Positions 45,103-55,794 of a stretch of 64,000 nucleotides of DNA are shown in pieces. Position 1 is the first letter of the stretch; every line of letters starts with the position of its first letter. The stretch is from CAMLIZ01 sp040758375. Lineage in GTDB: Bacteria; Pseudomonadota; Gammaproteobacteria; Burkholderiales; Burkholderiaceae_C. The DNA lies in assembly GCA_040758375.1 (NCBI GenBank), contig JBFLWE010000010.1, positions 24,415 to 88,414 of the forward strand, read 5' to 3'. A program made the position numbers and the translations under genes. The notes under the pieces were generated by a model that was given only the letters and a program-made list of their open reading frames with translations, was not told where the DNA came from and did not search any database.

Positions 45103-45440
45103 ATGGCCGCCGCACCTGTCCACCCGCTCACCTCGGCCGTGATCGAGACCGACGCGCAATTGCGCACCCTCATCGGCGAGCCCGCCCTACTGACCTGCGC
45201 CGAGATCAGCGACCGCCTCAACCCGATGACCCGCCTGTTCGCGGTGCGCGCGCCGCTGGTGTGCCTGGCCAGCAGCGACGCCGCGGGCCACTGCGACCTC
45301 AGCCCGCGCGGTGACCCGGCAGGCTTCGTGCGCATCCTCGACGACCGCACGCTGCTGCTTGCCCGAGCGGCCCGGCAACCGGCTGGCCCATCCGCACATC
45401 GGGCTGCCGTTCATCCTGTCCGTCGCGAGCTGGGATTGCA
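45103..45440 (+). pseudogene. Frameshifted, truncated flavin-binding (pyridoxamine 5'-phosphate oxidase-like) gene
   Basis: The first 86 codons (45103-45360) read as the N-terminal part of PNPOx-like FMN proteins: AQLRTLIGEPALL, then DLSPRGDPAGFVRILDDRTL. The family continuation PERPGNRLAHPHIGLPFIL is then found one base shifted (from 45362), indicating a single-base insertion at 45360-45361. Several residues expected between GNRLA and HPHIGL are missing, and family similarity stops near 45420. The remaining FMN-binding half is absent. Start at ATG 45103. Confidence 0.75.
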
Positions 45441-45512
45441 GAGGCTTCGCGAAGCCGACCGAGGGCGTCTGGAGGTTACCCTCGTGGAGGCGCAGGACTC
45501 GACGCTCTGCAG

Positions 45513-46040
45513 ATGACTCAGCCATCCCACCGGCCCATGCCCTCACGCCTCCAGATCACCCCTTTGCTCCCCCACCACCTCGACGACCTCGCCCTCGCGA
45601 TCCGCAAGCCCGAGGTCTACGAGTTCATCGAGCGCGAAGTCCCGTCGCACGAGCGGTTTTGCGACGGGCTCGCACGCGCCCTCGCGGGCCCGCAGCAACC
45701 GGGCGAGGTCTGGCTCAACCACCTGGTCCGCTTGGCGGACACCGGCCGCGTCATCGGCCGGCTCGAAGCCACCTTGCACCACGGCATCGCGGAGGTCGCT
45801 TTTCTCTTCGACCCCGCGGTGTGGGGCCAGGGCTACGCCACCGAGGGCCTGTGCTGGCTGCACGAGCGGCTGATGAACGAAGAGGCCGCGCCGTCGGCGT
45901 TCTGGGCGACCACCGTGCCGCAGAACCTGCGCTGCCAGGCGCTGCTGGAGCGCTGTGGTTATCAGCGCACGGCCCAGGACTGGCCGCTGCCGCTGCTCTC
46001 CTATGACGAAGGCGACCTCGTCTACCGCCGCGGCGTCTAA
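45513..46040 (+). CDS. GNAT-family N-acetyltransferase (RimJ-like)
   Basis: The 175 residues have the GNAT fold: N-terminal beta-alpha (LQITPLLPHHLDDLALAIRK), central GRVIGRLEATLHHGIAEVAF, acetyl-CoA pyrophosphate loop VWGQGYATEGLCWLHERL and C-terminal NLRCQALLERCGYQR. This resembles RimJ/ribosomal-protein or amino-acid acetyltransferases, acceptor unknown. ATG at 45513 or 45537. It ends at TAA overlapping the stop of the convergent thioesterase by 4 nt. Confidence 0.82.
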   Translation: MTQPSHRPMPSRLQITPLLPHHLDDLALAIRKPEVYEFIEREVPSHERFCDGLARALAGPQQPGEVWLNHLVRLADTGRVIGRLEATLHHGIAEVAFLFDPAVWGQGYATEGLCWLHERLMNEEAAPSAFWATTVPQNLRCQALLERCGYQRTAQDWPLPLLSYDEGDLVYRRGV

Positions 46041-46456
46041 CCCACCACCGCCCGCAACCACTGCGGCAACGCCACCGACTTCTGCGCCTTGAAGTCCACC
46101 CACACCGTCTTCGCGCCGCCCTCGGCGTACACCACGCCCGGCGCATCGGTGCGCTCCAGCGTGATGTAGGTGTCGAAGCTGCTGCGCCCGGGGTTGGCCA
46201 CGTAGTGCTTGGCCAGCACGTCGCCGGGGAATTCCAGCTGCTTGATGAAGTTGCAGAACGCGTTCACGATCACCGGGCCTTCGCCCTGCGGGTTGGGCGT
46301 GGCGCCGATCGAATGCATCCACTCGATGCGGATGGTCTCGAAGTAGCGGAAGTAGACCGCGTTGTTCACATGGCCCATCGCGTCCATGTCGCCCCATCGG
46401 ATGGGGATCACCATCTCGTGCACCAGCTTCTTGTCTTGCGGCAGCTCGAAGCGCAT
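46037..46456 (-). CDS. 4HBT/YbgC-type acyl-CoA thioesterase
   Basis: A 139-residue hotdog thioesterase. The catalytic Asp motif RWGDMDAMGHVNNAVYFRYF (about 20-39) is complete and the C-terminal strand ends with KTVWVDFKAQKSVALP. Such enzymes cleave short-chain or aromatic acyl-CoAs. ATG directly follows the GNAT stop on the same strand (TGAATG), part of the SDR-yceH-GNAT-thioesterase set. Confidence 0.87.
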   Translation of the reverse strand: MRFELPQDKKLVHEMVIPIRWGDMDAMGHVNNAVYFRYFETIRIEWMHSIGATPNPQGEGPVIVNAFCNFIKQLEFPGDVLAKHYVANPGRSSFDTYITLERTDAPGVVYAEGGAKTVWVDFKAQKSVALPQWLRAVVG

Positions 46457-47020
46457 TCAGGTCTCCTCGGTTTCGTGGGGCAGCGCCATGCGGAAGCAGA
46501 CTTCCGCCAGGCGCTTGCCGTGGGTTTCAAACTCGTTGGTGCTCGCAGGCTGCGCGCCCATGGCGCGATAGAACGCCATCGCGCGCTCGTTGCCTTCGAT
46601 CACCCAGAGCCGCAGGTTGTCGAACCCATTCAGTCGCAGCCAGCGGCAGCCTTCGCGCCACAGTGCACGGCCGATGCCGCTGCGCTGTAGCGCCGGCTGC
46701 AGGTACAGCGCCCAAAGCTCGCTGTCGGCCGGGGCGGGTTCGATGCCGCCGGCCGGCCGGAACGGGCCGAAGGCCGCGAAGCCGAGCACAGCGTCGTCTC
46801 GCGTGGCCACCAGCAGTTGCTGCCGGTTCTGCGGCTGCGCCATGGCCTGCACCATGTCGCCCCAGGTGCGCTCGCGCGCCTGCACGGGGTATTCGTCGAA
46901 GGCGGCTTGCGGAAACACGCCGGTGTAGGTGGCGACCCAGCTGTCCCAGTGCAGTTGCGCGATCTGCGCTACATCGGCCGCGGTGGCGGGCCGCACGCGC
47001 CAACCCGCCTGCCCGATCAT
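46457..47020 (-). CDS. GNAT-family N-acetyltransferase
   Basis: The 187 residues start MIGQAGWRVRPATAADVAQI and show the loop LQPALQRSGIGRALWREGCR and NERAMAFYRAMGAQP, standard GNAT elements. Not closely similar to the other GNAT gene at 45.5 kb. Acceptor unknown. Its ATG overlaps the yceH stop as ATGA. Confidence 0.87.
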   Translation of the reverse strand: MIGQAGWRVRPATAADVAQIAQLHWDSWVATYTGVFPQAAFDEYPVQARERTWGDMVQAMAQPQNRQQLLVATRDDAVLGFAAFGPFRPAGGIEPAPADSELWALYLQPALQRSGIGRALWREGCRWLRLNGFDNLRLWVIEGNERAMAFYRAMGAQPASTNEFETHGKRLAEVCFRMALPHETEET

Positions 47021-47673
47021 GCCGCCGGGTCGACGCCCAGCTCGCGCGCCAGGCGCTCCACCAGTGCGCGCAGCGACGCGATCTCGGCCGCCATGCGGGC
47101 CTGCTCAGCCTTCAGGGCCTCGAACTCGCTGGGCGCCACGTTGTCGAGCACACCGGCCGCCCCGACCGGCATCGCCACCTCGCCGCACAACAAGTGCGCC
47201 CAGCGCGACTCGCGCTCGCCCGGCCGGCGCGGCAGCTTCACCACGAAAGGCGGCTCCTTGCCGGCCAGCTCTTCGAGAAAGCCTTCCACCGAGGAGATGT
47301 CGGCGAACTTGTGCAGCCGCTCGGTGTTGAGCCGCAGCTCGGCCGAGGTCTGGGGCCCGCGCAGCATCAGCAGCGCCAGCAGCGCCACCGACTGCGTGGG
47401 CACGCCTAAGCCGCGCTGGGCGTTGTGCTCGAAGCGCACCACGCGGCTGCCGCTCACCTCGTTGACCAGCGCCTGCTCCTTGAGCCCGTCGATCGCCTGC
47501 AGTACCTCGGCCTCGCCGGCGTTCATGACCGGGTCGCGCGCGGTCTTCTGGTTGCAGCCCAGCGTCAGCGCGTTGAGCGAGAGCGGGTAGCTGTCGGGCA
47601 CCGTGTGCTGCTTTTCGACCAGCACGCCCAGCACCCGGGCTTCCAGTGGGGTCAACGAACGCTTCAGCGGCAT
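47017..47673 (-). CDS. yceH: YceH family (DUF480) protein
   Basis: The 218 residues match DUF480: RSLTPLEARVLGVLVEKQHT at the start, YPLSLNALTLGCNQKTARDP, and a second winged-helix repeat (VALLALLMLRGPQTSAELRL, LEELAGKEPPFVVKLPRRPG). The fold is two winged helices, so DNA or protein binding is possible; function is not established. A coiled-coil-like tail (EFEALKAEQARMAAEIASLR) ends the protein. ATG directly after the SDR stop. Confidence 0.9.
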   Translation of the reverse strand: MPLKRSLTPLEARVLGVLVEKQHTVPDSYPLSLNALTLGCNQKTARDPVMNAGEAEVLQAIDGLKEQALVNEVSGSRVVRFEHNAQRGLGVPTQSVALLALLMLRGPQTSAELRLNTERLHKFADISSVEGFLEELAGKEPPFVVKLPRRPGERESRWAHLLCGEVAMPVGAAGVLDNVAPSEFEALKAEQARMAAEIASLRALVERLARELGVDPAA

Positions 47674-48456
47674 TCAGACCCCGAAGCCATCGTCAGCTTG
47701 AATCACGGCGCCATTGACGAAATGGCTTTCGTTGGCGCACAGCATCAGCAGCGTGGTGTCCAGGTCCTGCGGCTTGCCGATGCGCTTGCGCGGCAGCATC
47801 TGGATCAGCTTCTGGCCCTGCTCGGTTTCCCAGTGGTGGTGGTTGATCTCGGTGTCGATGTAGCCGGGGCAGATGGCGTTCACGTTGATGCCGTAGCGGC
47901 CCCACTCCAGCGCCATGGCGCGCGTCATGTGGATCACGGCCGCCTTGCTCATGGCGTACACGCCGATCTGGCCCAGCACGCGCAGGCCTGCCATCGAGGC
48001 GATGTTCACGATGCGCCCGCCGGTAAAGGTACCCGGCGCCGAGCCCTTGGCGCGCGCCAGCATGCGCTTGCCCACCTCTTGCGCGACGAAGAACGCGCCC
48101 TTGGTGTTGGTGTCCATCACGTAGTCGTAGTCTTCGGGCGTCACGTCGGTGAGCTTCTGGGTGGTGCTCACGCCCGAGTTGTTGACCAGGATGTCGATGG
48201 TGCCCATTTCGGTTTCGGCGTGGGCGATGGCGGCGCGGATGCTGTCACAGTCGGTCACGTCCATGCCTACCACGTGCGCATCGCCGTCGTGCGACTCCAG
48301 CTCGGCGCGCAAGGTCTTCAGCCGCTCCACCCGCCGGCCGGCCAGCACCACCGCGGCACCGGCCTTCGACAGCGTGCGGGCGAACTGCGCGCCCAGGCCG
48401 CTGGACGCACCGGTGACCAAGGCCACGCGGCCTGACAGGTCGATGCAATAACTCAT
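47674..48456 (-). CDS. Short-chain dehydrogenase/reductase
   Basis: A classical SDR of 260 residues. Cofactor loop VTGASSGLGAQF, structural NNSGVS, catalytic Ser in IVNIASMAGL, and YAMSKAA with the Tyr-x3-Lys pair. The C-terminal WETEQGQKLIQMLPRKRIGK fits FabG-like or 3-hydroxyacyl/3-hydroxybutyryl dehydrogenases. Near ETF-QO and thioesterases, a lipid or branched acid role is possible but not proven. ATG at 48456. First gene of the tight minus-strand set and divergent from ETF-QO. Confidence 0.88.
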   Translation of the reverse strand: MSYCIDLSGRVALVTGASSGLGAQFARTLSKAGAAVVLAGRRVERLKTLRAELESHDGDAHVVGMDVTDCDSIRAAIAHAETEMGTIDILVNNSGVSTTQKLTDVTPEDYDYVMDTNTKGAFFVAQEVGKRMLARAKGSAPGTFTGGRIVNIASMAGLRVLGQIGVYAMSKAAVIHMTRAMALEWGRYGINVNAICPGYIDTEINHHHWETEQGQKLIQMLPRKRIGKPQDLDTTLLMLCANESHFVNGAVIQADDGFGV

Positions 48457-48562
48457 GGTGCAACTCCTCGTGTCATGTGGCGGCGACGATAGCACGCAGC
48501 TCCTGACAGTCCTTGTCGCGAGACGGACAGCCGCCGCAGGCACTGGAGGCTATTCTCCAAAA

Positions 48563-48580
48563 ATAGAACGATCGTTCGAT
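48563..48580. promoter_or_regulatory. Palindromic operator upstream of ETF-QO
   Basis: A perfect palindrome GAACGATCGTTC (48566-48577), extended with one mismatch to 18 bp (ATaGAACGATCGTTCgAT), 60 nt before the ETF-QO start and 107 nt before the SDR start. The form is that of a TetR-type operator. Betaproteobacterial fatty-acid regulators of the FadP/PsrA/LiuR kind use short palindromes near etf genes; the exact factor is inferred, not read. Confidence 0.7.
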
Positions 48581-48639
48581 TCTGCTTTTCGCGCCCGTAG
48601 AATGCGCCCCAGTTTTCATCTCCCCAACAGGACAGTGCG

Positions 48640-50316
48640 ATGACCCCTCAGGAGATCCTTGACCAGTTCGGCCCTCGCGAGGCCATGGAATACGACGTGG
48701 TGGTGGTGGGTGGCGGCCCCGCCGGCCTGGCCACCGCGATCCGGCTCAAGCAGATCAACCCCGACGTGTCGGTGGTGGTGCTGGAAAAGGGCTCCGAGCC
48801 CGGCGCGCACATACTCTCCGGCGCGGTGATGGACCCGCGCGCGATGAACGAGCTGTTCCCCAACTGGAAGGAGCTGGGCGCGCCGCTGAACCAGCCGGTC
48901 ACCGGCGACGACCTGCTCACGCTCACCGAAACCGGCGCCTCGCGCATCCCCGACTGGCTGATGCCGCGCAACTTCCACAACGAGGGTTGCTACGTCATCT
49001 CGCTGAGCAACGTGGTCAAGTGGATGGCCCAGCAGGCCGAGAGCCTGGGCGTGGAAATCTTCCCCGGCTTCGCGGCGGCCGAGGTGCTGTACGACGAGCA
49101 AGGCCGCGTGAAAGGCGTGGCCACCGGCAACATGGGCCTGGGCAAGGACGGCCAGCCCACCGACCATTTCCAGCTCGGCATGGAGCTGTGCGCCAAGTAC
49201 ACCGTGTTCGCCGAGGGCGCGCGCGGTCATCTGGGCAAGCAGCTGATCGCCAAGTACAAGCTCGACGCCGGCAAGGACCCGCAGAGCTACGCCATCGGCA
49301 TCAAGGAGCTGTGGGAGATCCCGGCTGAAAAAGCCAGGCCCGGCCTGGTGGTGCACAGCGCCGGCTGGCCGATGGACGACGACACCTTCGGCGGCGGCTT
49401 CCTCTACCACCTCGAGGACAACAAGGTCACGCTGGGCTTCGTGATCGGCCTGGACTACCAGAACCCGTACATGAGCCCTTTCGAGGAGATGCAGCGCTGG
49501 AAGACGCACCCCGCGATCCGCGTCCATATCGAAGGCGGCAAGCGCATCGGCTACGGCGCGCGCGCGATCAACAACGGCACGCCGCAGGCACTGCCCAAGA
49601 CCGTGTTCCCCGGCGGCGCGCTGGTGGGCTGCGACGCGGGCTACCTGAACGCGGCGCGCATCAAGGGCAGTCATGCGGCCATCAAGAGCGGCATGATGTG
49701 CGCCGAGGCGATCGCCGACGCGTTGAAGGCCGGCCGCGCGCAGGACGAGCTGGCCGCCTACCCCGAGGCCTTCGAGAAGAGCTGGCTGTACGAGGAACTG
49801 CAGCAGACGCGCAACTTCAAGAACTGGTTCAAGAAGCCGCCGCTGGTGGCCAAGCTGATGACCGGCATCGAGCAGTGGTTCCTGCCCAGGATCGGCATCA
49901 GCAGCCCGCCCTGGACGCTGCACCGCGACAAGCCCGACCACGTGTACCTCAAGCCGGCCAGCGAGTGCCAGCCGATCGCCTACCCCAAGCCCGACGGCAA
50001 GCTCACCTTCGACCGCCTCTCCTCGGTGTTCATCAGCAACACCAACCATGAGGAGAACCAGCCCGCGCACCTGACGCTGAAGGACGACTCGATCCCGGTG
50101 CAGGTGAACCTCACCAAGTACGCCGGCCCCGAGAGCCGCTACTGCCCGGCCGGCGTGTACGAGTTCGTGCCGCAGGAAAGCGGCAGCGGCCAGCGCCTGC
50201 AGATCAACGCGCAGAACTGCGTGCACTGCAAGACCTGCGACATCAAGGACCCCACGCAGAACATCGTGTGGGTCACGCCCGAAGGCGGCGGCGGCCCCAA
50301 CTACGTGGGCATGTAA
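48640..50316 (+). CDS. Electron transfer flavoprotein-ubiquinone oxidoreductase
   Basis: Passes electrons from ETF (reduced by acyl-CoA and amino-acid dehydrogenases) to ubiquinone. The 558 residues carry the FAD loop VVVVGGGPAGLATAIRLKQ (residues about 15-34), a second FAD/quinone region (GCDAGYLNAARIKGSHAAIK), and C-terminal [4Fe-4S] cysteines in YCPAGVYEF and CVHCKTCDIKDP. Length and motif order match human and bacterial ETF-QO. ATG at 48640. An operator-like palindrome lies upstream. Confidence 0.96.
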   Translation: MTPQEILDQFGPREAMEYDVVVVGGGPAGLATAIRLKQINPDVSVVVLEKGSEPGAHILSGAVMDPRAMNELFPNWKELGAPLNQPVTGDDLLTLTETGASRIPDWLMPRNFHNEGCYVISLSNVVKWMAQQAESLGVEIFPGFAAAEVLYDEQGRVKGVATGNMGLGKDGQPTDHFQLGMELCAKYTVFAEGARGHLGKQLIAKYKLDAGKDPQSYAIGIKELWEIPAEKARPGLVVHSAGWPMDDDTFGGGFLYHLEDNKVTLGFVIGLDYQNPYMSPFEEMQRWKTHPAIRVHIEGGKRIGYGARAINNGTPQALPKTVFPGGALVGCDAGYLNAARIKGSHAAIKSGMMCAEAIADALKAGRAQDELAAYPEAFEKSWLYEELQQTRNFKNWFKKPPLVAKLMTGIEQWFLPRIGISSPPWTLHRDKPDHVYLKPASECQPIAYPKPDGKLTFDRLSSVFISNTNHEENQPAHLTLKDDSIPVQVNLTKYAGPESRYCPAGVYEFVPQESGSGQRLQINAQNCVHCKTCDIKDPTQNIVWVTPEGGGGPNYVGM

Positions 50317-51842
50317 GCCGGCCCGGGCAGCGTGGGCCGCGGCAATGCGGGCGGCACGCGCCGCGCTGCCTGCCGGCCTGCCTGGACCGCGCGCAAGTAG
50401 CGCTCGACCGCGGCTTGCGGGTCGGGCGCGGCCGTGATGCCGCTCAACACCGCGACGCCGTCGGCACCGCAACGCGCGGCCTCCTGCGCGCGCGCCGCGT
50501 CCAACCCGCCGATCGCCACCACCGGACACGGCAGCAGGCTGCACCAATAGGCCAGGTTGTCCTCTCCCTGCGGCATCCACGGCATGTGCTTGGTTTGCGT
50601 GGCGTGCACCGGCCCGCAGGCGATGTAGCTGGGCTCGAGCGCCCAGGCGCGTGCCACCTCCCAGGGCGCGTGGCTGCTCAAGCCGAGGCGAATGCCGGCC
50701 TCGGCCAGCGCGGCGACATCGGCATCGCCCAGGTCCTGCTGGCCCAGGTGCACGCCGTAGGCGCGGTGCTTCATGGCCAGGCGCCAGTGGTCGTTGACGA
50801 ACAGCCGGACGCCGTGGCGTTCGGCCGCCGCCACGGCGTCACGCACTTGCCGGTCGAGCGCGGCCTCGGCGGCCTGCTTGATGCGCAGCTGCACGGTGCG
50901 CACGCCCGCCGCCGCCACGCGCGCCACCCACTCGGCGCTGTCCACCACGGCGTACAAGCCCATGGGCTGCGGTCCGGTGGACGCAAATGCGCGCGTGAGA
51001 CTGTCCTGTCCTCGCGCCAGCAGCCGTGGCAGCAGCGAGCCATCGCTGGCAAAGCCCGCGCGTGGGCGCACCGGGCCCGCGCCGGCACCCGCGGCGCCCG
51101 ACTCGCGCAGCCCCAGCGCGGTGGCCATCTTGGCCAGCACGGCGGCGTCGGCCTCGCAGTAGCCCAGCGCCAGTGCCGCGGCGATGGACGACGCGAAGGT
51201 GCAGCCGCTGCCGTGGCTGTGGCGCGTGCGGATGGTCGGCAGCGAGAGCCAGCCCTCGGCCTGCGGACTGAGCAGCCAATCACGCGCGCAGTCGGTGGCG
51301 TCGTCGCCGCCGGTGATCAACACGGCCGGTACCGCCAGCTCGTGCGCCGCCTGGGCCAGCGCCGCGTCGCCTGACAGCGCCGGCATGCCCAGCAGCCAGG
51401 CGGCTTCCGCACGGTTGGGCGTGACCACCGTCGTCAGCGGCAGCAGTTCCTCGCGCAGCGCACGGCGCAGGTTTTCGCCGGACATCGCCGCGCCCGTGCT
51501 CGCGCGCCACACCGGGTCGACCACCAGCGCCACCGGCGCATGCTCGCGCAGGCGCCGCACCCAGCGCACCAGCACGCGCAGGTTGTCCACGCTGCCGAGC
51601 AAGCCGGTCTTGATGGCGCGCGGCGGCAGGTCGTCGGCCAGCGCCGCGAGCTGCGCATCGAGCAGCGCCGGCGACACCGCCTGCACCTCATGCACTGCTA
51701 CCGAGTTCTGCGCGGTGATCGCGGCCACCGCGGTGCAGCCGTGCAGACCAAACGCCTCGAAGGCGCGCAGGTCGGCCTGCAGGCCGGCGCCGCCGCCGCT
51801 GTCGGAGCCGGCCACGCTCCATACGATGGGTCGCGCGCTCAT
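50301..51842 (-). CDS. thiDE: Fused hydroxymethylpyrimidine kinase ThiD and thiamin-phosphate synthase ThiE
   Basis: Residues 1-270 are ThiD: SVAGSDSGGGAGLQADLRAF, DPVWRASTGAAM, TPNRAEAAWLLGM, and SHGSGCTFASSIAAALALG. Residues about 305-500 are ThiE: GLYAVVDSAEW, VQLRIKQA, FVNDHWRLA, VHLGQQDL, GLSSHAPWEVARA, YIACGPVHATQTKHMPW. One 513-residue chain thus makes HMP-PP and joins it to thiazole phosphate. ATG at 51842 overlaps the thiG stop as ATGA. The C-terminal 15 codons overlap, in antisense, the ETF-QO end by 16 nt. Confidence 0.93.
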   Translation of the reverse strand: MSARPIVWSVAGSDSGGGAGLQADLRAFEAFGLHGCTAVAAITAQNSVAVHEVQAVSPALLDAQLAALADDLPPRAIKTGLLGSVDNLRVLVRWVRRLREHAPVALVVDPVWRASTGAAMSGENLRRALREELLPLTTVVTPNRAEAAWLLGMPALSGDAALAQAAHELAVPAVLITGGDDATDCARDWLLSPQAEGWLSLPTIRTRHSHGSGCTFASSIAAALALGYCEADAAVLAKMATALGLRESGAAGAGAGPVRPRAGFASDGSLLPRLLARGQDSLTRAFASTGPQPMGLYAVVDSAEWVARVAAAGVRTVQLRIKQAAEAALDRQVRDAVAAAERHGVRLFVNDHWRLAMKHRAYGVHLGQQDLGDADVAALAEAGIRLGLSSHAPWEVARAWALEPSYIACGPVHATQTKHMPWMPQGEDNLAYWCSLLPCPVVAIGGLDAARAQEAARCGADGVAVLSGITAAPDPQAAVERYLRAVQAGRQAARRVPPALPRPTLPGPAYMPT

Positions 51843-52612
51843 AGGACGAACGGTCGCCCGGTCACCGGCGTGCTGGGCACCGCCATGTCCTGCGGGGCGA
51901 GCAGGCCCGCTTCGAGGCCCAGGCGCCCGCCTTCGATGGCCAGGCGGAATGCGCGCGCCATCGCCACCGGGTCGGCCGCCTGCGCCACCGCCGAATTGAG
52001 CAGCACCGCGTCGAAGCCCAGTTCCATCGCCTGCGCCGCATGCGAAGGCGCGCCGATGCCGGCGTCCACGATCAGCGGCACGCCAGGCAGCCGCGCGCGC
52101 AGCGTACGCAGCGCAAACGGGTTGAGCAGCCCCTGGCCCGAGCCGATGGGCGCGCCCCAGGGCATCAGCAGGCGGCAGCCGGCATCGAGCAGGCGCTGGC
52201 AGCTCACCAGGTCGTCGGTGCAGTAGGGAAACACCTCGAAGCCGTCTTTCACCAGCTGCGCCGCCGCCTGCACCAGCTCGAAGGGGTCGGGCTGCAGCGT
52301 GTGCTCGTCGCCCACCACCTCCAGCTTGACCCAATGGGTGCCGAGCAGCTCGCGCGCCATGTGGGCCAGCGTGACCGCCTCGCGCGCGGTGCGGCAGCCG
52401 GCGGTGTTGGGCAGCAGGCGCGCGCCGCTGGCGCGGACCACCTCGATGAAGCCGTTGTCGCCACCGGCGGCGAGCTGCCGCTTCAGGCCCACCGTGACGA
52501 TCTCGGCGCCCGAGGCCTCGATCGCACGCCGCAGCACCTGGGGCGAGGGATAGCCGGCGGTGCCCAGCAGGAAGCGGCTGGTGAACGACACGCCGCCCAG
52601 TTCGAATGCCAT
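51839..52612 (-). CDS. thiG: Thiazole synthase ThiG
   Basis: Forms the thiazole ring of thiamin from deoxyxylulose phosphate, dehydroglycine and ThiS thiocarboxylate. The 257 residues are a TIM barrel with SRFLLGTAGYPSPQVL, the Schiff-base lysine in THWVKLEVVGD (about 103), and DAGIGAPSHAAQAMELG near the C-terminus. ATG at 52612. Lies 3 nt behind thiS and overlaps the ThiDE start, so translation is coupled. Confidence 0.96.
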   Translation of the reverse strand: MAFELGGVSFTSRFLLGTAGYPSPQVLRRAIEASGAEIVTVGLKRQLAAGGDNGFIEVVRASGARLLPNTAGCRTAREAVTLAHMARELLGTHWVKLEVVGDEHTLQPDPFELVQAAAQLVKDGFEVFPYCTDDLVSCQRLLDAGCRLLMPWGAPIGSGQGLLNPFALRTLRARLPGVPLIVDAGIGAPSHAAQAMELGFDAVLLNSAVAQAADPVAMARAFRLAIEGGRLGLEAGLLAPQDMAVPSTPVTGRPFVL

Positions 52613-52615
52613 GGC

Positions 52616-52843
52616 TCAACCTCCCACGATGGGTTGGAAACAGGTGACCGCATCACCGGGCCCGAGCAAGCGGGTGGTGCGCAGCGCACGCGGCACGAAC
52701 TCGCCGTTCAGCGCGGTGGCCACCTGCTGCGGCGCCAGGCCCTGCTGCTGCAGCAGCATCTCGAGCGTGCAGCCGGCACACACCGCGCGCGGCTCGCCGT
52801 TGAGGGTGACCGTGAACGGGTCGGCAGGTGCTTGCGTGCTCAT
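52616..52843 (-). CDS. thiS: Sulfur carrier protein ThiS
   Basis: A 75-residue ubiquitin-like carrier whose C-terminal Gly-Gly becomes a thiocarboxylate. The sequence starts MSTQAPADPFTVTLNGEP and ends VTCFQPIVGG; the CTLEMLLQQQGLAPQQVATA segment and LNGEFVPR fit the family. Slightly longer than most at its N-terminus. Between thiO and thiG. Confidence 0.93.
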   Translation of the reverse strand: MSTQAPADPFTVTLNGEPRAVCAGCTLEMLLQQQGLAPQQVATALNGEFVPRALRTTRLLGPGDAVTCFQPIVGG

Positions 52844-52844
52844 C

Positions 52845-53851
52845 TCACGCCAGCTCCGCGATCGCCTGCTCCACCAGGGCGGGGGCCACCAGCCAGCCGT
52901 GGCGGAACAGGCCGTTCAGGCGCGTGAGCCCCGGCGCGGTGTGCAGCTGCGGCAGGTTGTCGGGCAGCGCGGGCCGCAGGTTGGACTCGTTGTGCACGAT
53001 GCGGGCTTCGGCCAGCTCGGGCAGCACGCTGTGCGCCGCGCTCAGCAGCTCCAGCGTGCTGCGCAGGCTCACCGGCGAGCGGTCTTCGCTTTCCACCTCG
53101 CTGGCGCCGACCACGACGATGTCGCCCGGCCGCGGAAGCATGTACACCCTGTGCCGCGGATGCAGCAGCCGCAGCGGATGCGACAGCTGCAGGCGCGGCG
53201 CGTGCAGCCAGAACACCTCGCCGCGCACGCCGCGCAAGGGCAGGTCGGGCCGCGCGCCCAGCCCGCGCGCGTCGATCACATGGTCGAAGCGCAGGTCGTC
53301 GAGCCGGCCGGGCGCCACCTCGCGCACCGTGCGGGACCAACACCACTGCACGCCGGCGCGGCTGCCCGCGCGTGCCAGGCCGTCCAGGGCCTGCACGGTG
53401 TGGATCTGGCCCTCGCCCTGCAAGTGCCAGCCGTGCAACCCGTGCAGCAAGGCGGGCTCCAGCGCATGCAGCTCGTCGGCGCCCAGCTCGCGCGGCGGCC
53501 GCTGCGGCGCATGCACCTGGATGCGCGCCAGCAGCCGCTGCGCGCTGGCCCGGTCGCCGGGGTGCGCCAGCAGCAGGCTGCCGCGCTGCGCAAAGTGCAC
53601 CGGCTCCTCCAGTTCGTCGAGCCAGCGCCGCCACAAGCCGAGCGAGCGCCAGCCCAGCTCGGCGATCACCGCCTCGCCGCGGTCCAGCTCGGCCAGCGGC
53701 GTGAGCAGGCCGGCCGCCGTGAAGGCTGCCGCGCACTGCGGCCCGCGCTCGGGGCCGGCCGCGGGGTCGCACACCGTCACCTGGTGCCCCGCGCGCGCCA
53801 GCCGCCACGCCATCAGCCGGCCCACCAGGCCGGCGCCTGCGATGCCGATCT

Positions 53852-53855
<4 letters not shown>
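52845..53855 (-). CDS. thiO: Glycine oxidase ThiO
   Basis: FAD enzyme that oxidises glycine to iminoglycine, the dehydroglycine source for ThiG in aerobes. GTG at 53855 gives 336 residues starting VKIGIAGAGLVGRLMAWRLA (FAD loop), with DHVIDARGLGARPDLPLRGV and VYMLPRPGDIVVVGASEVES at expected positions. Its start overlaps the thiC stop as GTGA. Annotation as D-amino-acid oxidase family alone would also fit; the operon decides for ThiO. Confidence 0.92.
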
Positions 53856-55711
<1,856 letters not shown>

Positions 55712-55794
55712 CGCAGGGCTCCTTCGGGATGGACTGCTCCGGAAGGGCGCCCCGCCGGGCCGCGCGAACGCGCGGACCCCTGCCTGGACTGCGA

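Noticed and set aside
45311..46006. Open frame of 231 codons over the decayed gene and GNAT start
   Set aside because: Only its first third carries family similarity (the shifted flavin-binding segment); the rest is an Arg/Pro/Ala-rich shadow of the GNAT gene.
55760..55775. Hairpin CCGCGCG/CGCGCGG before thiC as an intrinsic terminator
   Set aside because: No T run follows; it is better read as part of the riboswitch expression platform.
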